This document shows, in pieces, positions 26,329 through 35,214 of a stretch of DNA of 64,000 nt. The stretch is taken from the NCBI RefSeq assembly GCF_000473325.1, contig NZ_KI421513.1, positions 2,737,217 to 2,801,216 of the forward strand. The letters run 5' to 3'. Numbering within the stretch: the first letter of the stretch is position 1; each line of letters opens with the position of its first letter. The DNA comes from Leisingera caerulea DSM 24564. Lineage in GTDB: Bacteria; Pseudomonadota; Alphaproteobacteria; Rhodobacterales; Rhodobacteraceae. Below the pieces are notes generated by a model. That model saw only the letters and a list, made by a program, of their open reading frames with translations, was not told the origin of the DNA and made no database searches. Position numbers and translations under genes: made by a program.

Positions 26329-27309
26329 ATGCAGCACACCGCCCAGTTTGAGAACGCACCGGAAACCGCGCTGGACTGGCACAAGTCCGGCGCAGGCGCG
26401 GCCCTTGCGACCGTGGTGCAGACCTGGGGCTCCGCCCCGCGCCGCACCGGCGCGCAGCTGGCTGTGTCCGGCGATGGCAGGATCGAAGGCTCGGTCTCCG
26501 GCGGCTGCGTCGAAGGCGCGGTTGTGGTGGAGGCGCAGGAGGCGCTGGCGGACGGCAAACACCGGCTTTTGGAATTCGGCGTCAGCGACGAGGACGCCTT
26601 TGCCGTCGGCCTCGCCTGCGGCGGCACCATCAAGGTGCTGGTGGAACCCGTTGGCCCTGCATTGCCCGAGGACATGCTGGAGGAGCTGGCGGCCGCCCGC
26701 GCCAGCCGCGCGCCCGTGGCCTATGAGGTGAACCTGACAACCGGCGCCCGCCGCCTTGTGCGCGGGGAATACAAGGACCGGATGCGCATGGACCGCTCCG
26801 GGCTGGAGGACGACGAGGAGACCTTTGTCGCCGTCCACAACCCGCCGCTGCGGCTGGTCTGTGTCGGCGCTGTCCACATCGCGCAGGCGCTGGTGCCGAT
26901 GGCGCGGATCGCGGGCTATGATCCGGTGATCATCGACCCGCGCGCGGCCTTCGCTTCACCGGAACGCTTCCCCGGCGAGACCCTGATGGACGACTGGCCC
27001 GACGAAGCCGTCGGAAAACTCGGCCTCGACACCCGCACCGCGCTGGTGCTGCTGACCCACGACCCCAAGCTGGACGATCCGGCGCTGCAGGCCGGGCTGG
27101 CAGCGGAGGTGTTCTACATCGGTGCGCTGGGCTCCAAAAAAACTCACGCCGCCCGTGCCGCCCGGATGCAGCAGGCGGGATTCACCGAAGACCAGATCAG
27201 CCGCATCCACGGCCCCATTGGCCTGGATATCGGCGCCGCCGGTCCGGCGGAAATCGCCGTTGCGATCCTGGCCGAAATGACCGCCGTCCTGCGCGGCAAA
27301 CAGCCATGA
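26329..27309 (+). CDS. xdhC: XdhC/CoxI-family molybdenum cofactor insertion protein
   Basis: 326 residues. N-terminal XdhC/CoxI domain with TWGSAPRRTGAQLAVSGDG and EGSVSGGCVEGAVV (about residues 31-68), and a C-terminal Rossmann domain (LVCVGAVHIAQALVPMARIAGYDP; FYIGALGSKKTHAARAARM). XdhC proteins bind molybdenum cofactor, support its sulfuration and hand it to xanthine-oxidase-family enzymes. Overlaps the next gene by four bases (ATGA). Client is presumably the CoxL protein downstream. Confidence 0.92.
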   Translation: MQHTAQFENAPETALDWHKSGAGAALATVVQTWGSAPRRTGAQLAVSGDGRIEGSVSGGCVEGAVVVEAQEALADGKHRLLEFGVSDEDAFAVGLACGGTIKVLVEPVGPALPEDMLEELAAARASRAPVAYEVNLTTGARRLVRGEYKDRMRMDRSGLEDDEETFVAVHNPPLRLVCVGAVHIAQALVPMARIAGYDPVIIDPRAAFASPERFPGETLMDDWPDEAVGKLGLDTRTALVLLTHDPKLDDPALQAGLAAEVFYIGALGSKKTHAARAARMQQAGFTEDQISRIHGPIGLDIGAAGPAEIAVAILAEMTAVLRGKQP

Positions 27310-28307
27310 GGTTCGGCCCGGTCCCCTTGAAAGATGCCGAAGGCGCGATCCTTGCGCATTCCTTGCAGGGCGCATCGCGCAAGGTGGCCAAAGGCACGGT
27401 GCTGACCGCCGAGGACCTCGATGATCTGGATGCCGCCGGTTACACGGAGCTGACCGTCGCCCGGCTGGACCCCGCCGACCTGCATGAGGACGCCGCTGCC
27501 GAAGCCCTCGCGCATGCGCTGGTTGCGGATCCGTCGGCGCAGGGCATCCGCATCTCCGGATCCGGCACCGGCAGGGTCAATCTTTATGCCACAGGCGCCG
27601 GGCTGGTGCGGCTGGACCGGGACAAGCTGGAGGCTGTGAACGCGGTGGACCCGATGATCACCGTTGCCACCGTGCCGGACTATCACCGGGCCGATGCGGG
27701 GGGCATGCTGGCGACCATCAAGATCATCTCCTATGGGGTATCCGCCGACGCCATCCGCCGCGCCAGCGAGGGCGCCGCGGATGCGATCCGGGTGCTGCCG
27801 CCGGTGCTGTCCTCCGCCACGCTGATCGAAACCACGGTGAGCGATGATACCCCGCCGGACAAGGGCCGCGCCGCGATGGCAGGCCGCCTGCACCGGATGG
27901 GGCTCAGCCTGTCGGCACGGGTGGTGGTCCCGCACCAGCAGGACGCGCTGGCAGAGGCCATCGCGCAGGCGCCGGGGCAGCTGGTGCTGATCCTCACCGG
28001 CTCCGCCACCTCTGACACCCATGACGTGGCGCCCGAGGCGCTGCGCGCCGCAGGCGGCACGGTGACCCGTTTCGGCATGCCGGTCGACCCCGGCAACCTG
28101 CTGTTTCTGGGCAAACATCAGGACAGGGTGGTGATCGGCCTGCCGGGCTGCGCCCGGTCTCCGGCCCTCAACGGCGCCGACTGGGTGCTGGAACGGGTGA
28201 TCTGCGGCCTGCCTGTCGGGTCCGCCGATATCGCCGCCATGGGTGTTGGCGGCCTGCTGAAGGAAATCCCCACCCGCCCGATGCCGCGCCGCGACGCAGA
28301 AGGCTGA
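27306..28307 (+). CDS. Molybdopterin-binding protein (MoeA/CinA-type domain)
   Basis: 333 residues. An N-terminal MoeA-like segment (FGPVPLKDAEGAILAHSL, the entry wording of MoeA-related proteins) precedes a MoCF-biosynthesis domain with LVLILTGSATSDTHDVAPEALRAAGG (about residues 224-249), where the GGTG-type loop is modified to TGSATSD, and PVDPGNLLFLG. Common beside form II CoxSLM genes. Probably handles molybdopterin, possibly as cytidylation or insertion partner of the XdhC protein it overlaps. Confidence 0.85.
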   Translation: MRFGPVPLKDAEGAILAHSLQGASRKVAKGTVLTAEDLDDLDAAGYTELTVARLDPADLHEDAAAEALAHALVADPSAQGIRISGSGTGRVNLYATGAGLVRLDRDKLEAVNAVDPMITVATVPDYHRADAGGMLATIKIISYGVSADAIRRASEGAADAIRVLPPVLSSATLIETTVSDDTPPDKGRAAMAGRLHRMGLSLSARVVVPHQQDALAEAIAQAPGQLVLILTGSATSDTHDVAPEALRAAGGTVTRFGMPVDPGNLLFLGKHQDRVVIGLPGCARSPALNGADWVLERVICGLPVGSADIAAMGVGGLLKEIPTRPMPRRDAEG

Positions 28308-28410
28308 CGCCGCAGCGCAGCGCGGGATTTGTGACGCAAGGTCACAACCATAGGTGCACCCTCCTGACCCGGAAATTACCCTTTGCCCCCCTGTTAAAAC
28401 ACTTCGCGGA

Positions 28411-28426
28411 TGGCGCGGCACGTGCT
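28411..28426 (+). promoter_or_regulatory. Candidate sigma-54 (-24/-12) promoter of coxSLM
   Basis: TGGCGCGGCACGTGCT aligns with TGGCACG-N4-TTGCT with two mismatches and keeps the invariant GG-N10-GC spacing. Start would fall near 28437, 34 bases before the coxS ATG. No upstream activator gene is adjacent, and GC-rich DNA yields such matches by chance. Confidence 0.3.
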
Positions 28427-28470
28427 TAACTCCCCTCAGCCAGACAAGAACGAGCTAAAGGGAGGGTACT

Positions 28471-28956
28471 ATGGCCAAGGTCTCAATGACCGTGAACGGC
28501 AAGGCTGCCAGCGGCGTGGTTGAAGGGCGCACGCTGCTGTCCGCGTTCCTGCGCGACAGCCTGGGGCTGACCGGCACCCATGTGGGCTGCGACACCAGCC
28601 AATGCGGCGCCTGCGTTGTGCATGTGGACGGCAAGGCGGTAAAAGCCTGCACAATGCTGGCGCTGGAAGCCGAAGGCGCGGAGGTTGCCACCATCGAAGG
28701 GCAGGCCAACGCCGACGGCTCGCTGAACACGATCCAGCAGGCGTTCCAGGACCATCATGGTCTGCAATGCGGCTTCTGCACGCCTGGCATGGTGATGTCG
28801 GCGGCGGCACTGCTGCAGGACAACCCCAAGCCCAGCGAACAGGAAATCCGCGACTACCTTGAGGGCAACCTGTGCCGCTGCACCGGCTACCACAATATCG
28901 TCAAGGCGATCATGGCGGCCTCGGGACAGGATGTGTCCTCCATCGCGGCGGAATGA
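28471..28956 (+). CDS. coxS: Molybdenum hydroxylase small [2Fe-2S] subunit, CoxS-like
   Basis: 161 residues, AAGGGAGGG upstream. The plant-type ferredoxin cluster is bound by [22 protein letters not shown] (about residues 41-62), and the second [2Fe-2S] cluster by [10 protein letters not shown] (about 101-110) and [10 protein letters not shown] (about 137-146). Passes electrons from the molybdenum site to FAD. First of the S-L-M order characteristic of form II clusters (form I is M-S-L). An isolated 163-base upstream region implies its own promoter. Confidence 0.96.
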   Translation: MAKVSMTVNGKAASGVVEGRTLLSAFLRDSLGLTGTHVGCDTSQCGACVVHVDGKAVKACTMLALEAEGAEVATIEGQANADGSLNTIQQAFQDHHGLQCGFCTPGMVMSAAALLQDNPKPSEQEIRDYLEGNLCRCTGYHNIVKAIMAASGQDVSSIAAE

Positions 28957-29057
28957 CAGGACGACCCCAGGCCGGCACCCGGCCTGAGCTGACCAAGGAG
29001 TGACTGACAAAGAGGTGCGCCCCGCTAGGCAGCACCCTCCAGGGAGGAAGACCAGAC

Positions 29058-31433
29058 ATGCCCAAGGACAATCCAAACGGCGGTGGCATCGGCGCCAGCC
29101 CCAAGCGGCGCGAGGACGTGCGGTTCCTGACAGGAGCCGGGAACTATACCGACGACATCAACGTGAACGGCCAGGCCTACGTGCATTTCCTGCGCGCGGA
29201 TGTGGCCCATGCAACCATCAACTCCATCGACACATCTGCAGCGGCTGAAATGCCCGGCGTGGTGAAGATCTTCACCGGCGCCGATTTCGCCGAGGTCGGC
29301 GGTATCCCCTGCGGCTGGGGCGTGACCGACCGCCACGGCAACCCGCAGCAGGAGCCGCGCCACCCGATCATCGCAGACGGCACCATCCGCCACGTGGGCG
29401 AGATCGTCGCCGCCGTGGTTGCCGACACGCTGGAACAGGCCCGCGATGCGGCGGAAGCGATTGAGCTGGACCTCAGCGACAAGCCCGCCGTGGTCAACAT
29501 GGCGGCGGCCTTGGCCGAGGATGCCACCAAGGTGCATGAGGATCTGACCTCAAACCTCTGTTATGACTGGGTGTTCGGCAATGACGACGACGACGCGGTG
29601 CAGGCAGCCTTTGACAGCGCCGCGCATGTGACCACGCTGGAGCTTGTCAACAACCGCCTGGTCGCCAACCCGATGGAGCCGCGCGTGGCGATCGGCGACT
29701 ACAGCCGCGGCACGGACGAATACACGCTCCACACCACCAGCCAGAACCCGCATGTGATCCGCCTGCTGATGTGCGCCTTCGTGCTGGGCCTGCCGGAACA
29801 CAAGGTGCGGGTGGTGGCGCCGGATGTGGGTGGCGGCTTCGGCTCCAAGATCTTCCACTATGCCGAAGAGGCCTTTTGCACCCATGCCGCCAAAGCCTGC
29901 GGGCGGGCGGTGAAATGGACCTCGACCCGGTCCGAGGCGTTCATCTCGGACGCCCATGGCCGCGACCATGTGACCAAGATCGAACTGGCGCTGGACGCAG
30001 ACAACAATTTCACTGCGCTGCGCACCAATACGATGGCCAATATGGGGGCCTATCTCTCGACCTTCTCCACCTCGGTGCCCAGCTACCTGCACGGCACGCT
30101 GATGGCGGGGAATTACAAGACGCCGATTGTGCAGGTGAACGTCAAGACCGTGTTCACCAACACCGTGCCGGTCGATGCCTACCGCGGCGCGGGCCGGCCC
30201 GAGGCGACCTATCAGCTGGAGCGCGTCATCGACAAGGCCGCGCGCGAACTGGGCGCCGACCCGATTGCGCTGCGCCGTCAGAACTTCATCACCGAGTTCC
30301 CCTATGAAACCCCGGTGGCGCTGACCTATGACACCGGCGATTACGTGGCGACCATGGACAAGCTGGAGGAGGTCGCCGACGTGGCAGGTTTCGCCGCCCG
30401 GCGCGCGGAGAGCGAGAAGAACGGCAAGCTGCGCGGTTTCGGCGTCAACTGCTATATCGAGGCCTGCGGCATCGCGCCCTCCAACATCGTCGGCATGCTG
30501 GGGGCCCGTGCGGGGCTTTATGATGCTGCAACGGTGCGGGTGAATGCCACCGGTTCAATCAGCGTGATGGTCGGGGCGCATTCCCACGGGCAGGGGCATG
30601 AAACCTCCTTCCCGCAGGTTGTGGCCGACATGATCGGCATCGACGAGAGCATGGTCGACATCGTGCATGGCGACACCGGGCGGGTGCCCTTCGGCATGGG
30701 CACCTACGGCTCGCGCTCCATCGCGGTCTGCGGCTCTGCCATGGTGCGGGCGACCGAGAAGATCATCAGCAAGGCCAAGAAGATCGCCGCCCATCTGATG
30801 GAGGCCTCGGACGCGGATATCGAGCTGAAAGACGGCCAGTTCACCGTTGCGGGCACCGACAAATCGGTGGCCTGGGGCGATGTCTGCCTGACCGCCTATG
30901 TCCCCCACAACTACCCGCTGGAGGAGCTGGAGCCGGGGCTGGAGGAAACCGCGTTCTATGATCCGGCCAACTTCACCTATCCGGCCGGCGCGTACGCCTG
31001 CGAGGTGGAGGTGGACCCCGACACCGGCAAGGTCACCATTGAACGGTTCGCAGCCGCCGATGATTTCGGCAACATCATCAACCCGATGATCGTCGACGGC
31101 CAGGTCCATGGCGGGCTGGGGCAGGGCATTGGCCAGGCGCTGTTGGAAAACGCAGCCTATGACGAGGACGGCCAGCTGCTGTCGGCCTCCTACATGGACT
31201 ATGCGATGCCGCGTGCCGATGACGTGCCGTTCTACCAGGTGGATCATTCCTGCCAGACGCCCTGCACCCACAACCCGCTGGGGGTGAAGGGCTGCGGCGA
31301 GGCAGGCGCCATTGGCTCGCCGCCTGCGGTGGTCAACGCAGTGATCGACGCGCTGCAGTCGGGCGGCAAGAACGTGACCCACATTGACATGCCGCTGTCG
31401 CCCGCTCGGGTCTGGGCGGCGATGAATGGGTAA
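29058..31433 (+). CDS. coxL: Molybdenum hydroxylase large subunit, form II CoxL-like
   Basis: 791 residues, AGGGAGGAAG upstream. Xanthine-oxidase-family large subunit: [19 protein letters not shown] start, GGGFGSKIF (molybdopterin), AYRGAGR active-site loop (about residues 374-380), and terminal [21 protein letters not shown]. True aerobic CO dehydrogenase (form I) has AYxCSFR with the copper-binding cysteine; the AYRGAGR loop marks form II, whose physiological substrate is disputed (slow CO oxidation or another aldehyde or heteroaromatic). No signal peptide; cytoplasmic. Confidence 0.96.
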   Translation: MPKDNPNGGGIGASPKRREDVRFLTGAGNYTDDINVNGQAYVHFLRADVAHATINSIDTSAAAEMPGVVKIFTGADFAEVGGIPCGWGVTDRHGNPQQEPRHPIIADGTIRHVGEIVAAVVADTLEQARDAAEAIELDLSDKPAVVNMAAALAEDATKVHEDLTSNLCYDWVFGNDDDDAVQAAFDSAAHVTTLELVNNRLVANPMEPRVAIGDYSRGTDEYTLHTTSQNPHVIRLLMCAFVLGLPEHKVRVVAPDVGGGFGSKIFHYAEEAFCTHAAKACGRAVKWTSTRSEAFISDAHGRDHVTKIELALDADNNFTALRTNTMANMGAYLSTFSTSVPSYLHGTLMAGNYKTPIVQVNVKTVFTNTVPVDAYRGAGRPEATYQLERVIDKAARELGADPIALRRQNFITEFPYETPVALTYDTGDYVATMDKLEEVADVAGFAARRAESEKNGKLRGFGVNCYIEACGIAPSNIVGMLGARAGLYDAATVRVNATGSISVMVGAHSHGQGHETSFPQVVADMIGIDESMVDIVHGDTGRVPFGMGTYGSRSIAVCGSAMVRATEKIISKAKKIAAHLMEASDADIELKDGQFTVAGTDKSVAWGDVCLTAYVPHNYPLEELEPGLEETAFYDPANFTYPAGAYACEVEVDPDTGKVTIERFAAADDFGNIINPMIVDGQVHGGLGQGIGQALLENAAYDEDGQLLSASYMDYAMPRADDVPFYQVDHSCQTPCTHNPLGVKGCGEAGAIGSPPAVVNAVIDALQSGGKNVTHIDMPLSPARVWAAMNG

Positions 31434-31440
31434 GGTGTTC

Positions 31441-31488
31441 GCGGGGGCGCTGCCCCCGCACCCCCGGGATATTTCCAGCCAGAAGAAG
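31441..31488 (+). repeat. Bipartite intergenic repeat (copy between coxL and coxM)
   Basis: Hairpin GCGGGGGC-gct-GCCCCCGC (31441-31459, perfect 8-bp stem) followed by CCCCCGGGATATTTCCAGCC and AGAAGAAG (31461-31488). It starts 8 bases past the coxL stop and sits inside an operon, where it may attenuate coxM or stabilise the coxSL transcript. Confidence 0.75.
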
Positions 31489-31519
31489 AGCCTGAGCGCT
31501 CTTTGGAAAGGAAAAGAAG

Positions 31520-32308
31520 ATGTATGAATTCGAGTTTGAGAAACCCTCGACCGTCGCAGAGGCCGTGGCCGCGCTGGCGGAGGAGGACGCGCAGGCGCTG
31601 GGCGGCGGGCAGACGCTGATCCCGACGCTGAAGCAGCGGCTGGCGATGCCGTCGAAACTGGTGAGCCTTACAGGCATTCCGCAGCTGAAGGAGCTGAGCG
31701 ACAACGGCGGTATGCTGACCATTGGCGGCGCCGTCACCCATGCGGAGGTGGCCGAGGCCGCTGCGGGCGCCTATCCGGCGCTGGCGGATCTGGCCGGCCG
31801 CATCGGCGACCCGGCAGTCCGCAACCGCGGCACCATCGGCGGCTCGCTGGCCAATAATGACCCGGCCGCCTGCTATCCGGCGGCGGCGCTGGGCAGCGGC
31901 GCAACCATCGTCACCAATACGCGCGAAATCACCGCCGACGACTACTTCCGCGGACTGTTCGAGACCGCGCTGAACGAAGGCGAAATCATCACCGCGGTGC
32001 GCTTCCCGGTGCCGGAAAAGGCGCATTACGAGAAGTTCATCCAGCCCGCCTCGCGGTTCCCGATGGTTGCGGTATTCGTGGCGAAATACGCCGCGGGGGT
32101 GCGCGTTGCGGTCACTGGCGCATCAGAGGACGGCGTGTTCCGCTGGAACGAGGCCGAGGCGGCGCTGGATGCCAGTTTTGCACCGGATGCATTGGATGGG
32201 CTCAGCGTGGATGCCGGCGGCATGATCGGCGATCTGCACGGCAGCAAGGAATACCGTGCCCATCTGGTCGGGGTGATGGCGAAACGCGCGGTGGCCGCGT
32301 CGGGGTAG
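31520..32308 (+). CDS. coxM: Molybdenum hydroxylase FAD subunit, CoxM-like
   Basis: 262 residues, GGAAAGGAAAAGAAG upstream. FAD-binding motifs ALGGGQTLIPTLKQRLA (about 31-47) and RGTIGGSLANNDPAACYPAA (about 105-124) are typical of the PCMH-type domain. Takes electrons from CoxS and passes them to the quinone pool or another acceptor. Last of the S-L-M set. No CoxG gene follows, which many form II clusters have. Confidence 0.95.
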   Translation: MYEFEFEKPSTVAEAVAALAEEDAQALGGGQTLIPTLKQRLAMPSKLVSLTGIPQLKELSDNGGMLTIGGAVTHAEVAEAAAGAYPALADLAGRIGDPAVRNRGTIGGSLANNDPAACYPAAALGSGATIVTNTREITADDYFRGLFETALNEGEIITAVRFPVPEKAHYEKFIQPASRFPMVAVFVAKYAAGVRVAVTGASEDGVFRWNEAEAALDASFAPDALDGLSVDAGGMIGDLHGSKEYRAHLVGVMAKRAVAASG

Positions 32309-32331
32309 CCCGCAGAAGTGAAGCATGGAGT

Positions 32332-32354
32332 CAGGCACCGGTCCCCGGTGCCTG
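32332..32354. terminator. Perfect hairpin between convergent coxM and MCP-like gene
   Basis: CAGGCACCGG and CCGGTGCCTG pair (10 bp) around TCC, 23 bases after the coxM stop. It precedes the convergent gene's stop by 7 bases. No T-tract; plausible bidirectional transcription stop. Confidence 0.55.
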
Positions 32355-32361
32355 TTCCGCG

Positions 32362-33000
32362 TCAGTGCTTCAGATAGGAGGACATTTCCTCCAAGAGGCT
32401 CTGGGTCTTGCCCGACAGTTCCCGGATTTCTGTTGCAATGACGGCAAATCCCTTGCCCATGTCACCGATCCGCGCCGCCTCGATCGAGGCGTTGAAGGAG
32501 ATAAACTTGATATTCTTGCCGACCCCTTCGGCATGGGTGATGGTGGCCCGCATCTGCGCGTCGCGCTCCTCCTCGCGCAGCTGCTGCGCCTGGTGCAAGG
32601 TTTGCACCATGTCCTTGAGAAAGGCGGACACCGCAGGTTCCAGCCGGTAAAGGCACAGGGCGGCCAGATCCGGCACCGCGCGCACATGCGCCAGCGCGGT
32701 GCCATCCGCGGCCGTCACGGCGCGGTGCAGCGGCCCCAGCATCTCAAGGCAGGCCCGGCGCTTGGCCTCAAGCTCAGCGGGCAGGGCATAGCTGCACTCC
32801 GCCAGCAGGGTGTCCAGCCCGCTGCTCAGCATATCATGCGCCGCACTGATGCGCTGCACCGACAGGGCCAGAACGTCCCCGGCACTGCTGCTGTCCGCAC
32901 TCTCCGGCGCTTGCACAAGCGCCAGCAGCGACAGGGCGGCGATGCGGCTGGGGCCGATGGCCATGAAGGCGGTGTTCTGAATGTCGGTCAAGCTGGTCAT
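32362..33000 (-). CDS. Short soluble protein with truncated chemoreceptor signalling helix
   Basis: 212 residues, no membrane segment. The C-terminal 60 residues (GVGKNIKFISFNASIEAARIGDMGKGFAVIATEIRELSGKT) match the descending part of the MCP signalling domain up to the hairpin tip, but the protein ends about 14 residues later, so the return helix is missing. The N-terminal 150 residues are helical and of no recognised type. It could bind CheW/CheA poorly, act as a dominant partner, or serve another coiled-coil role. Monocistronic, convergent with coxM. Confidence 0.75.
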   Translation of the reverse strand: MTSLTDIQNTAFMAIGPSRIAALSLLALVQAPESADSSSAGDVLALSVQRISAAHDMLSSGLDTLLAECSYALPAELEAKRRACLEMLGPLHRAVTAADGTALAHVRAVPDLAALCLYRLEPAVSAFLKDMVQTLHQAQQLREEERDAQMRATITHAEGVGKNIKFISFNASIEAARIGDMGKGFAVIATEIRELSGKTQSLLEEMSSYLKH

Positions 33001-33074
33001 GCGGCTGCCTTTTGTGCGGTCAAGGCAGGTATACCCGGCAGCCGTTAAGGCCGCGCTAACCGCGGCGCCGGGGG

Positions 33075-33111
33075 CAAAGAAAAGCCCCGCGGGCTGGGCG
33101 CCTGCGGGGCT
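33075..33111 (-). terminator. Rho-independent terminator of infC
   Basis: On the minus strand AGCCCCGC (33111-33104) pairs with GCGGGGCT (33090-33083) around a GC loop and runs into TTTTCTTTG. Lies 29 bases after the infC stop. Confidence 0.8.
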
Positions 33112-33139
33112 GATGGTGTTCCGGGCCGGAAGGCGCGGC

Positions 33140-33688
33140 TTATTTCTTGGCGAGCGGCCCGATCATCATGATCATCTGGCGGCCTTCCATCTTCGGCATG
33201 TTTTCGACCTTGCCGATTTCCTTGGTGTCTTCGGCAACCCGCTCCAGCAGCTCGCGGCCAAGGTTCTGGTGCGCCATCTCGCGCCCGCGGAAGCGCAGGG
33301 TGACTTTCACCTTGTCGCCGTTCTCCAGGAACTTGACGACATTGCGCATCTTCACTTCGTAGTCATGGGTGTCCGTGTTGGGGCGGAACTTGACCTCTTT
33401 GACCTCGATGATCTTCTGCTTTTTGCGGGCTTCGCTCTCGCGCTTCTGCTGTTCGTACTTGAACTTGCCAAAGTCCATGATCTTGCACACGGGCGGGTTG
33501 GCATTGGGCGAGATTTCTACCAGATCCAGTCCGGCCTCTGCCGCCATCTCCATGGCCTTGGCGGGGTGCACAACCCCGACATTCTCGCCATCGGCGCCGA
33601 TCAGGCGGATTTCAGGGGCACGGATTTTTTCGTTGACGCGCGGGCCGGTGTCACGTTGGGGCGGCGCGTTATGAGGTCTGCGGGCTAT
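33140..33688 (-). CDS. infC: Translation initiation factor IF-3, initiating at ATA
   Basis: 182 residues if started at the ATA codon at 33688-33686, giving (M)[21 protein letters not shown]...; AGAAGGA lies eight bases upstream. No in-frame ATG or GTG exists before a GTG at 33571, which would delete the 39 residues containing the IF-3 entry motif [15 protein letters not shown]. coli infC uses AUU for autoregulation (IF-3 rejects non-canonical starts on its own mRNA), so a rare start fits. Body: [20 protein letters not shown] and [13 protein letters not shown]. Binds 30S subunits. Confidence 0.93.
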   Translation of the reverse strand: MARRPHNAPPQRDTGPRVNEKIRAPEIRLIGADGENVGVVHPAKAMEMAAEAGLDLVEISPNANPPVCKIMDFGKFKYEQQKRESEARKKQKIIEVKEVKFRPNTDTHDYEVKMRNVVKFLENGDKVKVTLRFRGREMAHQNLGRELLERVAEDTKEIGKVENMPKMEGRQMIMMIGPLAKK

Positions 33689-34047
33689 GACTGCTATCCT
33701 TCTGTCATTGCAAAAAGTGCGGGAACGCTACTGCCCCCGCGAGTGTGATTCAAGGCTTATGGGCGGTATGGCTGCAGGAAAGATGCTTTTCAAGGCCGCA
33801 TGTTGCAAATCGCCCTTTGAGCGTGCGCTTTTGAGGCCCTTGGCGGGCTGCGGGCCGCGCGCCGCAACCTCCTGAAAAGTCGGGATTGCGGCGGGGTTCC
33901 GCCGGTTGCGGTCCGGCGGCGGCACGCGCCCGCCCGTGAGGCGGCTGCGGTGAACTTTCCCCTTGAGCGGACCCGGCTGCCGCCCCATTTGGCAGAGCAG
34001 AAGGCGAAAGACCGGCCAGCGGAGCCGGATCATGGAAGGAGCCCGTT
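33689..34047. other. Intergenic region between divergent infC and the Ala-rich protein gene
   Basis: 359 bases with no convincing gene. A four-codon minus-strand ORF (ATG at 33708-33706, stop overlapping the infC leader) lies over the infC ribosome site and might be a leader peptide or chance. The plus-strand gene's ribosome site AAGGAG is at 34036-34041. No -35/-10 could be fixed. Confidence 0.45.
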
Positions 34048-34617
34048 ATGAAAAAGTTGTTGATCGTGATCGCCGTGGCCGTTGCAGCGGTTGCCGGCTA
34101 TGTGCTGCTGACCGGCCCGGAGCCGCAGGAGACGGTGCCGCAGGTGCAGGAGGAGCAGAGCAGCACGGTCCCGGAGACCGCTGAAGACAGCACTGCCCCG
34201 GCTGAACAGGCTGTAGAAGACGCGGCGGAGGCCGTGGAAGAGGCGATCGAGTCCGGCGCAGAAGCCGCAGGCACGGCGGTTGAGGCGGTGCAGGACACGC
34301 TGAACGAGGCGGCAGACGCCGCGGCAGAGGCGGCGGGCGATGCCGTCGAGGCGGTGCAGGACTCCGCCGGTGAGGCCGGGGGCGTGGCCGACCTGGCCGG
34401 TGAAGCTGCGGATGCGGCGGAAGAAGCCGCCGTTGAGGCCGGCCAGGCCGCGGAGGCCGCAGCGGATGAAGCTGCAGGCGCGGCGGACGCCGCCCAGGAT
34501 GCCGCTGCAGACGCCGCCACTGAGGAGCTGAACAGCGCAACCGGGACAACTGAGGGCGGCGCGGCCGCGGAAGCTGAAGCCGAAACCAGCACCGGAACCG
34601 GCACTGGCAGCAACTGA
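34048..34617 (+). CDS. Membrane-anchored, alanine/glutamate-rich low-complexity protein
   Basis: 189 residues, AAGGAG six bases upstream. A single N-terminal hydrophobic segment (MKKLLIVIAVAVAAVAGYVLL) is followed by about 165 residues dominated by Ala, Glu, Asp and Val, with loose AVEAVQD/AADAAEEAA repeats. Very acidic; likely long amphipathic helix or disordered in the periplasm. The hydrophobic segment lacks an obvious signal peptidase site, so anchoring is likelier than secretion. Function unknown; composition-driven homology searches will mislead. Confidence 0.75.
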   Translation: MKKLLIVIAVAVAAVAGYVLLTGPEPQETVPQVQEEQSSTVPETAEDSTAPAEQAVEDAAEAVEEAIESGAEAAGTAVEAVQDTLNEAADAAAEAAGDAVEAVQDSAGEAGGVADLAGEAADAAEEAAVEAGQAAEAAADEAAGAADAAQDAAADAATEELNSATGTTEGGAAAEAEAETSTGTGTGSN

Positions 34618-34695
34618 GCGGCGCTGTCTCCGCTCAGCCGCCTGTAAGGCGGTGCCGTGCGGCCGGCCTGGCCGGCCGCAGGATCATGGCGCGGT

Positions 34696-35214
34696 TCAGT
34701 GCGGCCGCGCCTGGGCCTGCTGGGCCACGCGCGCCATTTGATCCAGAGCGCTCTGGCCCCCCGCCTGGGGCTGCGGCGCCAGGAAGGCCAGGAAGGTTTC
34801 CCAGCCGGCGGCGCTGCTGCCCTGTTTGCGGGCGCGCTGGATTTGCAGCTGTGCGACGCCGACCAGGTCCAGCGGCTTGGACCCGTCATAGGCGCTGCCG
34901 GTGATACCGGCCAGATGGCTGCGGAATTTCCGCCCCATCGAATTCAGCAGAAGCATCGGCGCGGTCACCGGCTGGCCGGCCTGCACCAGCGCATCGAACA
35001 TCTGGTCGATGTCCTGCGGCGTGATGGCGCGCGGATCATAGCGCGCTTTGACACCGGCGATTTTTTCGGGGATCGAGGGCTGCACCTGGCCCGGGCGGGC
35101 CTGAAAGCCTGCCACCGCAGCCTTGACGCGTGCCTTGCCTGCTTCTGTCCTGACGGACATGAAAACCGGCTCCTGCCCGGAGGCCAATTCATTCTGCATT
35201 TCGAGCTTCTCCAT
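34696..35214 (-). CDS. Hypothetical protein
   Basis: 172 residues; an in-frame ATG at 35199 (MQNELASGQEP) has GGAG at better spacing and may be the true start. Soluble, mildly basic, with AGKARVKAAVAGFQARPGQVQPSIPEKIAGVKARYDPRAITPQDIDQMFDALV and GWETFLAFLAP. ITPQDIDQMFDAL resembles short helical motifs of flagellar or adaptor proteins, but no family is recognised. An inverted repeat (35213-35236) overlaps the first start codon. Confidence 0.6.
   Translation of the reverse strand: MEKLEMQNELASGQEPVFMSVRTEAGKARVKAAVAGFQARPGQVQPSIPEKIAGVKARYDPRAITPQDIDQMFDALVQAGQPVTAPMLLLNSMGRKFRSHLAGITGSAYDGSKPLDLVGVAQLQIQRARKQGSSAAGWETFLAFLAPQPQAGGQSALDQMARVAQQAQARPH

Noticed and set aside
29058..31433. Calling the cluster a true (form I) CO dehydrogenase
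   Set aside because: The active-site loop is AYRGAGR rather than AYxCSFR and gene order is S-L-M, both features of form II.
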